Source: Branchiostoma floridae (Eukaryota; Chordata; Leptocardii; Amphioxiformes; Branchiostomatidae). From it: 64,000 nucleotides of DNA. This document shows positions 1-13,257 of this stretch, piece after piece. The first letter of the stretch is position 1; every line of letters begins with the position of its first letter. The notes under the pieces are model-generated. The model saw only the letters and a program-made list of their open reading frames with translations, did not search any database and was not told where the DNA came from. The stretch is taken from the NCBI RefSeq assembly GCF_000003815.2, contig NC_049990.1, positions 10,048,541 to 10,112,540 on the forward strand, read 5' to 3'. A program made the position numbers and the translations under genes.

Positions 1-317
1 TAGAGAAGAGGTATAGAGAAGAGACCCGACAGATAGGGAGAAAGGGTTAGCCCCAGGAGTAAAAGGGGTTTATAATGGATCTTGTGGTTCGAGCGGGCTC
101 CCCTAGGGTACGGTGACTCTATTTCAGTATTTGTCCAATTTCGACAATTAGACCATCAAACCACGAAGCCTGGTAGAGGCTAGGGATTTCGAGCTAGGAC
201 CCCTTTTTAAATCAAATTCAACAATGCCTGGTCTTTCTATCTAATGCTGGATGGCTTGTACAAGAAAATTCAGATAAGTCAACGCCCCTAACCACAAGAT
301 CACCCTGCCACTTCCAG
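1..317. other. non-coding flank upstream of the CUB exons
   Basis: I see no supportable exon here. A stretch around 180-310 weakly resembles a tRNA-derived SINE on the minus strand: a box-A-like CTTGTGGTTAGG (reverse complement at about 288-299) and a degenerate box-B-like stretch near 183-195. The intron that ends with the acceptor at 316-317 must start in or before this stretch. Confidence 0.4.
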
Positions 318-3300
318 GTGATTGTGGAGGAACAGTAACAGGTGCGGAGGGGACCATCTCGTCCCCAGGGTACCCTGTGTCCTACCCTAGCCGCATGGAC
401 TGCACCTGGACGCTACCATCCCGCGGGGGGCGTCTTACTCTCAGCTTCACAGACTTCCAGCTGGAGAGACCGATCGGAATGCTGTCCTCCCGCTGTAACT
501 ATGACTACGTGGAGGTCCATGAGGGTGACGCGTTGGTCGGTACGGACACTTCAGTACAGTTTTTTCCTGTTATCTTGGAGACGTTTCTATATTGCAATTG
601 CTTGTAGGCTATAGAATAAATGAAACTATACTACTAGTCTCCAAGCAGAAGATGGTTTTTGACGACATTTAACGCGTTTTTGTAAAGCTTTCTATTTTGT
701 TAGGATTCCTTTTTGCCGGCCAGTCGACCTGAAAAGACTTCAAACATTAACCTCTTCTTGTAGAGTAACGTGAAAAAATATATTAAGTAAAATATAACAA
801 TATGTGCAAGAGTGGTTTCGATCCAAATTGTTTTGGCTTAGGTCATAGACTTTTTGACACACCCGTTCAAGGCTACTTCCTCCGTGTTTCTGCGATGTTT
901 GAACTCACAAAGTAAACGCTATAACAAACCTTAGCTTTTCCTCGCGCAAATATTTTTGAGTCAGTGGCGAGAAAGCACCAGCTGCAGGTGGGGCAATTCT
1001 CATCGGGAACTGTTCAGCAAGGTCAGGGGTGGGGATGGGGAAATCAAGACGGAAATCTGAGAAACTGACAGGCTGTTTACACGGAAAAGTTTATAAATCC
1101 ACAAAATGTGATCTGAAAATGATTAATTTAACTTTTTGACTATGACGCTACCCGGTATTTTGAAATATACAGTGCGAGAACTTGATACCCATACCGCCTT
1201 ATATAATCCTATTTTTTCACGTAAAAGTGTACACTTATACCAAATAAGTACGATATAATGTCTAGGATTAGAAATACTTGCCGTGGGTCATGACTTTACG
1301 TAAATGGCTTGGGAAAAGAAGTTATCGAAATACAGCGAAATGTTTCTTTTCAATTGGCGTGAAAAAAACGCATGATTTACCACTTTGATGAGACATTAAA
1401 CAATTTTGATCATATTTCTCTCTTATTCAGGGAGATGGTGCGGAGAGAACAGCCCGGGCACGTTAACGTTTGGGAGCCGAACTGCACAAGTACACATGGT
1501 GTCGGACAGCAGCATCTCACGCCGGGGGTTCAGGTTGCAGTGGTCTCTGGCTGGCGTGGCGCCCCCTTGCGGCGGAGTCATGGATGGTCCATATGGAGAG
1601 ATAACTTCTCCTAGGTACCTGTTCTTCTATTAGTATTACTGTACATTTTAGCCCTTTGACGTTATGAAATCGGAAGAAAAACCGACCAAGTTGAATTAAC
1701 TAAAGATGAAAATCCACTACAACTACATGAAAGGAATCCATGTACACGGTACCATTCGTCGTTGATACGGGTAACTTTTTTTCCAGCGTGTGGGGCCGAT
1801 CACGTCAATGGCTCTGGGCGGGGCGAATTTATCAGACAAGTTTGCGGTTTACAATGTACATGTATTAGATCATATGGAATAGAGGCATCGTTCAAATTGT
1901 GGAGTATGTGAATATATAACGTTAACAAACATGTTCACATGTAATTACCATGTCCTGATTTCATATCTACGTTCTGAGACCAAGGAGGTTATATCACACT
2001 GTGATATAACCTCCTTGCTGAGACTAATACGGCATCGCCGGTAACGCTACACGAACGTAGATACTGTAGTGTTGGTTAGTTAAAGTTTAGCTTATTCATA
2101 ATGTCATTTACCAACACAGATGAACTTTCATGATAAAACGTAGATACTGTCTTACTACAGATAGAAATATTCAACATACACAATGTCAGTCCGTCATTCC
2201 ATCCATATTCCCGAAGTTACGTATTTCATTGTGTTGTTTGCTTTGTTATTGTTGCCATACAACTCTTGAATAATGAAGTTCATTCGTTCATATTCTTCTC
2301 CCCTTGTTTCCCAGCTATCCGTTAGACTACCCCAGTTCCCAGGACTGCACCTGGACCATCGCGGCACAGGGTGGACAGATCATCGCCAGGTTTCTGGATT
2401 TCGCTCTTGAGACCGGGTCTTCATGTCAGTACGATTACCTGGAGATCATTGCCAACGGCGAAGCACCAAGTACGTATTTTTTAAACAATCGCAGATAATC
2501 ATGGCTGAAGAAAATTCTTCTTGTACCATATATATTTGTATAACTAAAATATCATGTTTAGAATTCCAGTGTACTGATGTATTTCATCACGTTAAACATT
2601 TTGGGCTGGATCACTATAAAAGTAGGAACCCTTACCGATAAACCCCGTTTTCATGTCCTTCAGGAAACCCAGCATTACTTTTCCTAGGCCGTAACGCAGG
2701 TGTGACATGACTTTTAGTTCAGAGACGTCTGTTAACGTATTCCTGATCATTCCTATAACTACAACTTATATAAGACATTTGTTGAAACAGGGCGCCATTG
2801 TGGAAGTGATCTTCTCCCGGACATCTCATCTTATTCTGACGTCACGTTACATTTTGTCAGCGACGGAAACAAACAAGAGAGGGGCTTTCAGCTGCTTTAC
2901 AGGTGAGAATATCTTCCTTTGTCTGTTCTCTCGTGACGTCTCATCTGTCGCATTAAATAATAGGATAAAGTGACAATTTTTTATTTCGCTTCTCAGTGTA
3001 TAATAAAGGAAACTATACCAGTAAAACGGCACAAAGGGAATTCTGTCTACAAAAATCGGGCATGACAGTTAACGCATTTTTATACGTCTATGAAGTTCAA
3101 CGTTAACCAAATTCAAGGTCTTCGTTTTAGGAGACCTGATTATGCATCACATTTATTTACTTTGCAAATTTGGAAATATTTCTGTCATGAAAAACGCGAT
3201 AGTCAAAAAGTGGTGATACTAGTATCTAGCTGTTTTATTTTTGTAACCGTAAAAACTAGATAAATTGTCATAGCTGGTTCTGATTCAAATACTGTCTTCT

Positions 3301-3494
3301 TCGGTTTCAGACCACTTCAGCACGCAATATTCCATGCCTCTTGACTTTCAAAAAATCGTTCTCATATCTTTATTGCATGTTCTACATTTCTCGGTAGTAT
3401 CCAGCCTGTGTCCAGCGGCGGTGTGTCGGCAAGCGGCACCGACCAATCAACTCCCCCGTCTCAGAGGACAACTGCAGGCCCTGTACAGTCATAA
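318..3494 (+). CDS. CUB-domain protein, 3' part (two CUB domains)
   Basis: Five phase-compatible exons: 318-539, 1431-1614, 2315-2469, 2791-2902 and about 3398-3494 (stop TAA 3492-3494). Exons 1-2 encode one CUB domain, from DCGGTVTGAEGTISSPGYP through the YDYVEVHEGDALVG strand to the RWCGEN and GFRLQWSL segments. The end of exon 2 opens a second CUB (PPCGGVMDGPYGEITSP), which runs through exons 3-4 to CQYDYLEI, HCGSDLLPD and FVSDGNKQERGFQLLY. CUB domains are beta-sandwich modules of extracellular proteins that bind proteins or carbohydrate. The last exon is a short Ser/Thr/Pro-rich tail with no membrane segment, so the product is probably secreted. The first exon starts mid-codon, so the 5' end lies upstream, probably outside the window. 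The last acceptor is uncertain: 3397 or 3415 give the same frame. Family identity beyond CUB is unknown. Confidence 0.8.
1981..2017. repeat. perfect hairpin sharing its arm with another at 20.6 kb
   Basis: Arms of 17 bp (1981-1997 and 2001-2017) are perfect reverse complements around a 3-nt loop. The arm begins CAAGGAGGTTATAT, the same 14 bases that begin the hairpin at 20631-20664. It lies in an intron of the CUB gene. Confidence 0.85.
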
Positions 3495-3800
3495 CTAACG
3501 ACAATGTTACTAATATAAATTAAGGGAAGGTGGTTGAAGATTTTCAGTGACACCTGTTTGGCAAATTGTAGCTAGATGGTTCTGAATTATATATTTTTGT
3601 CACTTACATAACTTTTCTGAAAATTAATAATCAATATTCTAACTTACAAAATCAATCGTATTTGTTTTCCATAATCAATTAACCAGACAGAGTGTTCATA
3701 TTTCGGCCTTTGGGCATATCTTAACGTTAACGGGACCAGCCGCACTAGAGAATGCTATCAAGTTTTTATGTCTTTCCGCTATTTCATTTCTAATAGTTGT

Positions 3801-5041
3801 TTAGGGTTCATATGGTGGTGGGGGTTCTTCTTCCTTTGGCTTAGCCGCACTGTACGGAGGAGCTGCAGGAACCTGTCAAGTGAAAAACAAGAAAATAGAG
3901 TTAACGTTGCGCACTGCCCTGACTGTGCGTTGACGAAATAAAGAGAGAATATGAGAAGAAGCTTACATCGATGACATGTTTGTGTGATCATCCAGACAGC
4001 CAGAACAGACTAGAGCTGTCGTGACAAGACAACAGTCTGTTTGTACCTGACATCACATCTGCACAACACATTTAGCTGTTGTCACAATAGTTCGTGTAGC
4101 GCGGCTTCAATATAGCGGTTATTTATACCTCAATGAAAAATGGAGCAATTGTTTGTTGTGTGTCTATTTGTGTTTCCAGTTTTCTGTTGTCAATATAACC
4201 TGCGAACCACTGGATGGATCATGATGTTTTTGTTATGTTGTTAATCTTGAGAAAATGAAGGTGAATGTCCAACTTGCATCACCTACTGGCGACTATCCTT
4301 GGTACTGCAGCAGAACTTCCTGTATTTTGTATCTATTGCCCTGGGCTTCAGGGCATGGTATGATTTTTGTTCGAAATGTACACACAGGAATATTCTAAGT
4401 AGACTATAGTTGAAATCTAGAGGGACGTAACAGGCATGCATGTCAAGCTAGGCAAAAGACAAATCTTTCGAACATGTCTTTAATACTTAAATGATGCATG
4501 CAAGAACCGTTAACCCAACAACATGGCGAGTCATATGTTACATAACGCCATAATCACATGACTGCAAACACCCTTAACTTACCGGCGCGTTCTGATATGA
4601 AGTATTAGGGCTGTACTGAGGAGGTTGTCCGGGGATTTGGATGTACTGTAGAGCAGGCCTCTCTTCTGTATTAGCTCCCACAGGAACTGTTGTGGGTGGA
4701 AGTCTCTGGTACGCCGCCCGTTGTCTTCTTATAAAACAGCACCGACAGACAATCAGAGTGACCTGAATGATTATGAAAACGACGACGAAGGGTCTGAAAA
4801 AGAGTAAAACGGGAAAGAAAAACCCAAGTAGTGTATTTAATATCCTTTATTACTGAAGGTCATTCGTCAGGTTCTAATAATAAATTCTAATCTTAAAGGA
4901 CAGTTAAGTTCTTACATGAAATGGCAATGAAAAATTTGGTTTTCACTTAGTATGACATAATTACCTTTTTGAAATTTTTTCTCAACTTCTAATATTTAGA
5001 CTTTACTCGTATACAGGTCCTTCTTGATAAGGTAAAGCCAT
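3801..5041 (-). CDS. small single-pass membrane protein with C-terminal PPxY motif
   Basis: Two firm minus-strand exons, 4793-4583 and 3872-3801 (stop at 3803-3801), join in phase across a GTAAGT donor. The first starts with a strongly hydrophobic membrane segment (FVVVFIIIQVTLIV) followed by a Cys/Arg-rich stop-transfer (CRCCFIRRQR). The cytoplasmic tail is Pro/Tyr-rich and ends PPPPYEP. PPxY motifs bind WW domains, for example those of Nedd4-type ubiquitin ligases. The layout recalls the WBP1/VOPP1/Shisa type of protein, but I cannot assign a family. A phase-compatible 5' exon, 5053-5007, has an ATG at 5041 in good context and would give about 105 residues; its donor (GTAAAG) is only moderate. 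A Cys-rich ectodomain exon further upstream cannot be excluded. Confidence 0.62.
4150..4330 (+). repeat. diverged copy of a dispersed repeat
   Basis: The stretch contains an ACTGGATGGATC block and, at about 4300-4325, CCTTGGTACTGCAGCAGAAC. Matching blocks occur at about 60725-60830, directly before the 97-bp satellite, and the second block recurs at about 58148-58172. These are old fragments of one interspersed family. Confidence 0.6.
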
Positions 5042-5053
5042 CTCCAGTATAAT

Positions 5054-8000
5054 CTGGAACAAAGCAAAGTGACATCTGATATTGTGGCACTCACCGCCAT
5101 ATGCGCGTACTTCAGAATCTGTGTTTAGAGAGGGCTTTTGGGGGGACACCGCAGAATTTTATTTTCTGCATGACGTCAAAAGGTTACTGTAAATTACATA
5201 TCATTAATACGGATAACCGGTCTTGAGGCAAACCTCTGACATATTTGAAACTCCATATAACGTTTAGCGGGTGTGTTGTGCCGAAGGGCGGTTATACAGG
5301 TTATATAAATACAGATACCGATACTTACATCCACCAATCGAACTTATCGAACATTGTTCTTCAGAAAACCTCTCCCTGGTCGACTTGCGATGACTTTCGG
5401 TGCAGCCAAACAATCTCACAGAACAATTTCCTACAAATAATGGCACTGTTAGTCACAATACTATGGGGGAGAGATCTGAACACACATCGTCATGTCTCAT
5501 TATGTAAGGTATACATGTACAGACAAACCGGTCGGAAAGAGTGAACCACGGATGTATTACGATCCCCTCCCCACTCAAATAAAATATATTGATACAACCA
5601 TTACATGACGGACCATATGACACTAATGTTATAAGCTTAAGGACGCATACTCCACGATTTTATACCACTACTGACTACAGAAGCCCTTCTCCGTCCGTTG
5701 ATATAGCATCTTGTGTATAAGCTCTCGATTGACCTTTGAAATTTGGATAGCGACTAGCTTCACCAAATACAGACGCCCCTGCCTATATATACTCTACCTT
5801 ACCTTACGTGGCAAGTATATCACACTGTACTACGTTAAAACATATGCCATATTCGGTTGCTGTGTGTGCGTGAATATCCATGCGTTACCAAAAAGGAAAC
5901 AATGACCCTACCAGTTAGAACGATCGGGACCGAGTTGCGCATAACCGCGTGACCTAAGGTTACATGTAGGTTTGAGTGCTCAAACATTGACCTATAAATG
6001 TTTACGTACGTACCAACACTTGTGTTAATGATTGACTAGACATCGGAGGATACTTGTAACAATGCAAATTCTTAAGGACGATTTCATTCTTTTCTCTCGT
6101 CATATAACGTTAGCATCAAGACGAATTTTATGCCAGTAGTAAAGGTATGACCAAAGAGGTTGATGAAAGCTCCTTGATGTGACCACGTATGTGACTAGGT
6201 AAAAGAAAAATTAGATTTTCGACTTTTCTCCCATCCTCATTTATCAATATATGGAATAACAAGCGCATTGCAAGGTCAATCAAATACGTGGTTCAGCATT
6301 TTGTAGCTAATCTGTAATCATTCGCTCGCGGTTCACTTTTTGGCTTCCAGTATCTACAACAGCTACGGGATCGGGAACATTAAAAAATCTCCGTGGACCT
6401 CTTTCTTTTCACGAACAAGGACTTCTAAAAAGTTACTTTCTTCACATCCTTAGATAGGATTTGTTTGTGACACTTAATACAACCTGAATACGTTTTACCA
6501 TACTAAGTATCATTCAATGAAAACTGAATGATACGTTAGTACAACATTATAATGATAATGTTTATTGCAAATTCTTGCCCGTGGGCTAATTGCAGGTAAC
6601 ATGAGAGATTCAGATAAAGTAAAAAAAAACAGTATCAAAGGTGTCTACTCTAGTCTGAAACTAGTAAAAGCTAACTCTAGGTCCTGGGTTATTGGTTCGA
6701 CTCCTTTTTCAAAGACAGTCAGGGTGGAGACTACTCCGATCTGGTAGAATCGGCGATCTGCTGGTAGAGATCCCGATCGGGACATCTAGCGGTTGGCATC
6801 ATAAATGCAAGATCAATACTGGAAAATTTTGAACCGCATGGCTAGTACTGGTCAGCACTTCTGGTGATCGGGTCGTGACATATAAGTTACAAATGGCAAT
6901 GCAATAGCGGTGTTGAAAAAAGATATCACTTATAATGAAAGTAAAATATTCCCAAAAAATTCAAATTCAGAGATTGTCATCAAGTTCTTCTTTTAACTTA
7001 GAAACCCCAAAATCTTTTCACATGACAGTAGGATCTTCATCTACATGTATTATGTCGGGAATCAACTCACTGAGAAAAATGCCATTATATAGATAACCGG
7101 GAGTATGCCTATCTAATTAGTCCTCCCAGTGTACAGTATGTTGTTATCTACACCAGAAGGGTCTATATATATTTATCATAAATTGTGATGATTTTAGGGA
7201 ATCAACAAACTTACCTTGTGCAGCAAAAATACCAAATGATGCAGATTTGTTAAAAGAGGATGTGTATTGAACTCACTTCAAGAATTGGTTATTGAGATTA
7301 TTTCTAACTTGAGGGGCGAAAACGTCACATAACTAGCCTTAAAGTGTTTTGTCCCTGTCTGATGCAACTGCAAGCAAAATGAGTTTAGACTGAACATGGT
7401 TGATGATGGCCGTATTATTTTCAAGCATGGACTTCCTTTGATGATGACTAGTAGCCTAAGTAATAATGGCGAAAGCGGCAAGTTCATTCCCAATGAACTT
7501 TGACTGCAGGACGACCTTTGTGTAGAACAAAGATGGCGTCAGATTTATTTGGATCAATGGGTCAGTCTCATGAAATATGGGTCCAGGGTGGAAACTTTAC
7601 TCCTGTGTAATTGTTTTCTACATACAACTACAATAAAATCTTTGCTTTGTTAGTAGAGAACTTATATATACTCTATGATATTCAACAAACAGATAAAGTA
7701 TGTGACTTCATACATTTCTTTTATTTTGGAAAATACAGGTGTTTGTACTTCTTTCCAAAATCCAAACTTATGACATTTGCAAAATTATCCATGTAATCCA
7801 AAACACAAATAAAGCTGTGGTGTTTACTTGTATTAGATGATGAAATAATGATGAACAATAGGTATAATAGTTACAACGACAATTGCAGAAAACATTAACT
7901 TCATATTCATACAGACTGGGATCACAATACTATTAACGAAGAGTGCCTTTAATGTTTCCTGTCTGGTACGACAAACCAGACTGGGCATACCTTCAGTACA

Positions 8001-8157
8001 CCTAGCTGTAAATGTAAGATACCCGTTATAGTATTACAGGTATTAACAGTCCACCTTGGCAGCATGAGATTTTGACTCTGTCTCAGCAACATACCAGTAC
8101 ACTGCAAGGGTGCATGTAATGTCCTAACTCCATATTTACAGACTACCACAGGTGTGT
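5054..8157. other. intergenic stretch without a supported gene
   Basis: No frame here shows a recognisable domain. Three items stand out. A strong splice donor (GTAAGTAT) on the minus strand at 5328 could belong to an untranslated or unlinked 5' exon. A tRNA-like box B (GGTTATTGGTTCGACTCC) near 6687-6704 suggests a SINE at about 6570-6720. ATGGCG lies in a YY1-like context at 7533 and opens a short frame starting MASDLFGSM, for which I found no downstream exon. Confidence 0.5.
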
Positions 8158-9040
8158 TTATTTGTCAGGTGGGTTCTGAGGGAGATCAAAGCCGAGCATC
8201 TTGGCCGTCTCTTCTGTTGTCCTCTCTGGTCTCCCATAGTACTCGTCATGGAGAGCCTGGGAACACAAATGGGAAGGTCATAGTCTTCATTCATTACACA
8301 AAATAAAAACTCTCATAGCTCTGTGTTTCAACAAGGAACAAAACTCTAATACCTCCGTGTTTCAACAAGAAACAAAGTTTTCAAACCCCCATGAAATGTT
8401 TAACATCAACTTGTATAATTACATCAGATACATGAAACTAAAGTGATTTAAGACAGGCAGACACAGGTAAGTCTCACCTGTTGCAACCTGGTGCTCTTCA
8501 GCAGACACAGGTACGTCTCAGCATTGCGCTGTAGCTCCTGATGTGCCCGGCACACCCTCTGGTCAGTCACCTGATGTTTGCGGTATTGTTCCATCAGGTA
8601 GTTGTAGGCTATGGTTTCCTTCACTGGGCCCTGGAACACATGGTCTCAAGTTTGTAAAGAAGAAAGTTTTTTCTTACAAAGTTATGGCATTACACTTTTG
8701 ATTTTACAATTTATTTCTCTAGACGTGGCCTTTTCGTGCCGAGGAACACATGGTTCGTTTTCGAGTCTCTCTTTGTGTTTAGCTCTTTTGAGACGACACA
8801 AATCTATCTGTGGTGTTCCAAATAGAAACCTCATGGGGGAGGGGGGTGACTGTTTGTACACAACGATCTGTCGTCCAGTTACTCGCATGGATTCAATCTC
8901 CTCAAGTTATAGATTTCATAAGATCTACACATCGCTCTTATTAACTAGCACGTGATTATACCAGTCACCTTCTTGTGTACGTGCCGTAATTCCCGTATCA
9001 GCCCACGGAGAACCCGCAACCTTTCCATGGACGTCGCCAT
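8158..9040 (-). CDS. FMC1: FMC1, mitochondrial ATP synthase assembly factor
   Basis: Three minus-strand exons, 9040-8969, 8630-8478 and 8256-8158, join in phase 0 with canonical splice sites and encode 107 residues (human FMC1 has 113). Exon 1 starts MATSMERLRVLRGLIRELR. Exon 2 carries the family signature AYNYLMEQYRKHQVT followed by VCRAHQELQRNAETYLCLL. Exon 3 ends GFDLPQNPPDK. FMC1 (C7orf55) is an LYR-like small mitochondrial protein; in yeast it is needed for F1 ATP synthase assembly at high temperature. The gene is head-to-head with IGBP1, with 240 bp between the start codons. Identification rests on remembered similarity to the vertebrate protein and is strong along the whole length. Confidence 0.92.
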
Positions 9041-9280
9041 GTTGGACGGATCTAACAGCGTCAAGGGGGTAGGTACAACGTAGAAATAAATTTTTCATAC
9101 CTATAATGTATGTTACTCTATAATTGTAGCAACATGTACGTTTATTATTTACTTATGTATGGAAATCATGTACAAAAAAGCATATTTATGAATGTTTGAT
9201 CTTATTGCTGGATGGTAGTAAAACAATGTATGCTTTAGTAACCCCCATACTCTTGTGGTACCGTCTTCATCTGTGTAAAC
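9041..9280. promoter_or_regulatory. bidirectional promoter between FMC1 and IGBP1
   Basis: The start codons of two divergent, housekeeping-type genes are 240 bp apart. Both ATGs lie in AACATGGCG contexts; the FMC1 one (AACATGGCGAC on the minus strand) fits the YY1 consensus seen around start codons of TATA-less promoters. I see no TATA box at a usual distance from either gene. Shared regulation is inferred from geometry. Confidence 0.7.
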
Positions 9281-12200
9281 ATGGCGGAAAAACACGAATC
9301 CGATGGGCCGAAATTATCTGAGGTTTTTGAACGAGGGTGGAAAATACAGAGGGATGTAGAGAAAAGCGATGAGCCGACGGGATCTTCAAAGTTACAGGTA
9401 TAAACTCGGGCCTTTGTCCGTGTTTTCCGCTTTCCGTGTGCACAGAGCAAGTGTTTTCATTTTACTCCACCTTTGTTGTTGTTGCAACGATATGTCAGAT
9501 AACGACAAAGTATGTTTTCCCTTTAATCGTGATCATAGATCTAACATTTGCAATGTAAACCAGTACCTTGTGGATCAAATCACCTAGAAAAGAAGTGGTC
9601 GAAGACTTCATACCTCATTGAAATATAATTTTGCAGCTTTTAGTATTTTCAGATTTGTATAATCCATGCATATGCGTGGTTTACGTTTAATTAGGATACA
9701 AATGTCTCAGGTATGAAATAACCATAATTTACCACTAAGGAACTATGCAATTTCTTGCATCAATCATGCAAATTATGGCCTTATTTGTGTAGTCAGTATC
9801 TGTCAATGTTGCACCTGTACAAACTTTGATACATGTACACATTACATATGAAGGGTTCAAGCCCTATGTTCCGAAATCCCTATGTTCCGAAATCCCTATG
9901 TTCCGAAGTCCCTATGTTCCGAAATCTTTATGTGAGTGTTCTAACACACAACTTAAATCATGTACATGTAACATGGATGGCGTTTACAAGTCGATAGCCA
10001 ATACCAACGAAGCTACACAGTTTCCCGATCATGATAACCGGCCTGAACGCCGACCCGAATCCGACGGTAGCATGGGTCACCCTGAGCTGAAAACACATGA
10101 AATTCTAGTTTGTTTTTATTTATGGAAATCAATTAGAATCCCAAAAAAATGTACTTAGAAAAGTTCAACCTTTTTCTAACACCTGAAACAGAGTCCGAAA
10201 TACGTACTCAATCACAAATTTCAGCTGAAAATTTCCATACTTGGTCTCGTGTATGATGGATTTATGGGTGACCAAGATAATCACGTATATATCTAAAAAT
10301 AATTTTTAGTATACATTCAATTATCCGTATGTCGTTTTCATGTATGAGTGTATCTGTTAATTTCGTCATCAAGAATTGTATTGAGATTTTCGTTATAATG
10401 CTATCAAACGGGTACGAGGTTAGGTGCGTTATAAACGATACATTTAGATGTTTGGCGATGGCACGCGTTTAGGTTTGCCTAAACGAGAAGTTTGCGGCTA
10501 AAATCTGCAATGGAGCTAACGGTAGTCCTCTGTTATTATTATTGTTTTAACAGATTTCAAGACATCCCAAATAACACAAAAAGAGAATACTAGTATGCCA
10601 CAACTAACTATTTTGCCGACCGCCTGTCGGCAGCCTTGAGCCCTGCCTTATGTACCTTTGGTCGGCTACCAACGGTCGCTGTACAACGCCAGTCGGTACG
10701 CTAGTGTGTTCGAACACTCACATAAAGATTTCGGAACATAGGACTTCGGAACATAGAGATTTCAGAACATAGGGATTTCGGAACATAGGGATTTCGGAAC
10801 ATAGAGATTTCGGAACATAGGGCGGTCACCGCGTTGGCAAATACTCCAGTATCCTAGCAATCCATCCAGAGGCTCTTAAGGTAATGCTGCAGAAATACAC
10901 ACAAGAGGAAATGGGGCCAAAAATATATCTCCAGTTTTCATGGACTCCGAGGTAATATAGATCAGTTCAAAATCATCTCCCCTGTTTTTCCACTGAACAG
11001 GACCAAGTGAAAGCAGGGATGGGGTTACTGGAGCAGGCTGCACACATGGTGCGAGAACTCCAGCTCTTCAGTGAAAATGAAGAGCTTCAGGAAGTGGCCA
11101 CGTGCAACATCAGGTCAGAGTTGTCAGACTTCTCTTCTATCCAGCTTGCAGTTGGTGTTCAAAGTTTCTTCATCTATGATTGTTGCTTACGGGTTTGTGA
11201 TTTGCAAAACCTGTTTTCAAATCTACCAGCATCAACAGGCACTGCCACCTTGGATTTTTGATACCATCTTGTTCCAGACTATCGATATAGTCCAATCACT
11301 AGTTCTGACAGTTGCAGTACCGTCATGGATTGCTAGTCTGTGCTTCAGTACCACCAAAAAATTAAATACATACTGAAAAATCCCTGCACAATTTTGACTA
11401 CGTGTATTGTAAATATGTGCCTGATCCAGATACCTGCTGCTGCCAGCCCTGATGAGTGACCTGACTATGCGACACATGGGTGAGGACAGGCTGGCTCTGG
11501 TGCAGAAGGCCAAGGTATGCCTCATGTAACAAGATATTCTATACTAGTAATGTGTGGACAAGTTTGTTACTGCTTGGTTCAGAGTATTAGAATAAGAGTG
11601 TCTATTGCCATTTTTGTTTACATCAGAGGTATTCGGTGACTGGTAGGCAATAGAATTAGAACATTTCTTTAAACGTAAAATTATTAATTTTCTGCAGGAT
11701 TATCTGACAGAGTTCCTGAAGGTCTGCAAGGCTTATGGTGTGACTTCTGAGGTGAGTGGAGTAAGGACTGTACCACTGATGATTGGGGGTGGCAGATTTG
11801 ACAAATCTGGGTTCCTATTAGAATCATAGCATTATGAAGGTTACAAGTGAAAATTGTGTCTTTTGGGATTATTATTGCCTTAAACGTCCTAGATTAGTTG
11901 ATGGCTATAATTCCCTTACATCGGAGCTCAATAATATGATGTAATTGAACATAGAGAAACTGCTAGGCAAGAAAAATCAAACAAGCTTAGTGAGAAGCTT
12001 TCAGAGGCACCTTCCAGTCTTCTTCAGCTCTGCTGATACTCACATGACCTGACAGTCCAAGGTCACCCAGGTTATGTGACATGAGGTTGTTGTAGAGGGG
12101 GTGGTGGTGGTAGCCTTGGTTGTTGTTTATGGATGGGGAGCAGGATTCAATGTGTACTGTCTCTTTAACCCCATGTTCAAACCATCTGCTATCTCTGTGG

Positions 12201-13223
12201 AGGATGTCAATCTTTTGTTCTTGGTGCTGTTTGTATGGTCTGTTATTTTGTCATAGATTAACATGTAAATTTGATGTTTTGTACAGGAGTACCAGTCTGG
12301 TGAGTCTAGCAGCAGTAAGGCCGGCCCCACAGACATGGCAGCCATGTCCAGACAGAGGGAGGCGACCATCGCTCGCTTCAGACAACAGAAGGAGAAGGAG
12401 CAGAAACTGGAGGCCATGAGGGTTGCCATGGAAACAAGGGAAGAGGATGACGAAGTACAGGTGATGAAGACATGAAGGGAGGCCTAGGTAGAATGGTCCC
12501 AACATAAATGATCCACCCTTGGGTTGTTGCCAAAAATAGATATCTAGTTACAAATGATGAGAACACATGTTTTAGTAGTACCGGTAGTTGTATCAGTGTC
12601 CAATATTTGGCTATACTGCTGTGGGTTCCCTGACATGGGTGGGCAACAGTCCTCTCTGGTGTAGCGGCACACTTTGATGACCTTCTTGACACATGTCGAT
12701 GTAGTTTAATGGGGTACACATAGTCCAGTTATAAAATACACAGATTTGTTCATGTCTTTCTGCTTATGTCATGTACAGCGTGAGTACTACACATTGCTGG
12801 TACAGAAATGGGTGTACACGGCCTTCAGAGAGCTGTCCAGTATAGACCAGGAGCTGGAGATTTTACACATGATGGCCAGTAGACAGCAGGGAAAACAAGA
12901 CTCACAACCACAGGAACAGAAGAAGGCACAGCCACATAGAAAGGTGGGTGGTGCTAGAAAGTTCATCACAACCCAAGAGAAGGGGGCTGACTGTTGATGC
13001 TTTAAATCTAGGGAGGTTGAGACATAAGAATTTTTAACAGTTGAAGGAGTATGTCACGCTTTATGAAAGGCAAATTCCATACTACTTTACTGGTATTGTA
13101 AGGTGGTGTTGGCTCCTAGGTGCTTAAGCTTAAAATGCTTAAGCTTAAAATCAAAACCAGTATCATTGAGATCCATTCATGACTTTATGCATGATTAAGC
13201 AAGCACACACACACACACACACG

Positions 13224-13257
<34 letters not shown>

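Noticed and set aside
5264-5446. Cys-containing minus-strand segment with a strong donor at 5328 as ectodomain exon of the PPxY protein
   Set aside because: Its donor phase does not match the membrane exon in an open frame, so I did not join it; it may be non-coding.
12378-12719. 113-codon minus-strand frame in the IGBP1 locus
   Set aside because: Overlaps IGBP1 exon 5 in antisense and continues into the intron without domain content.
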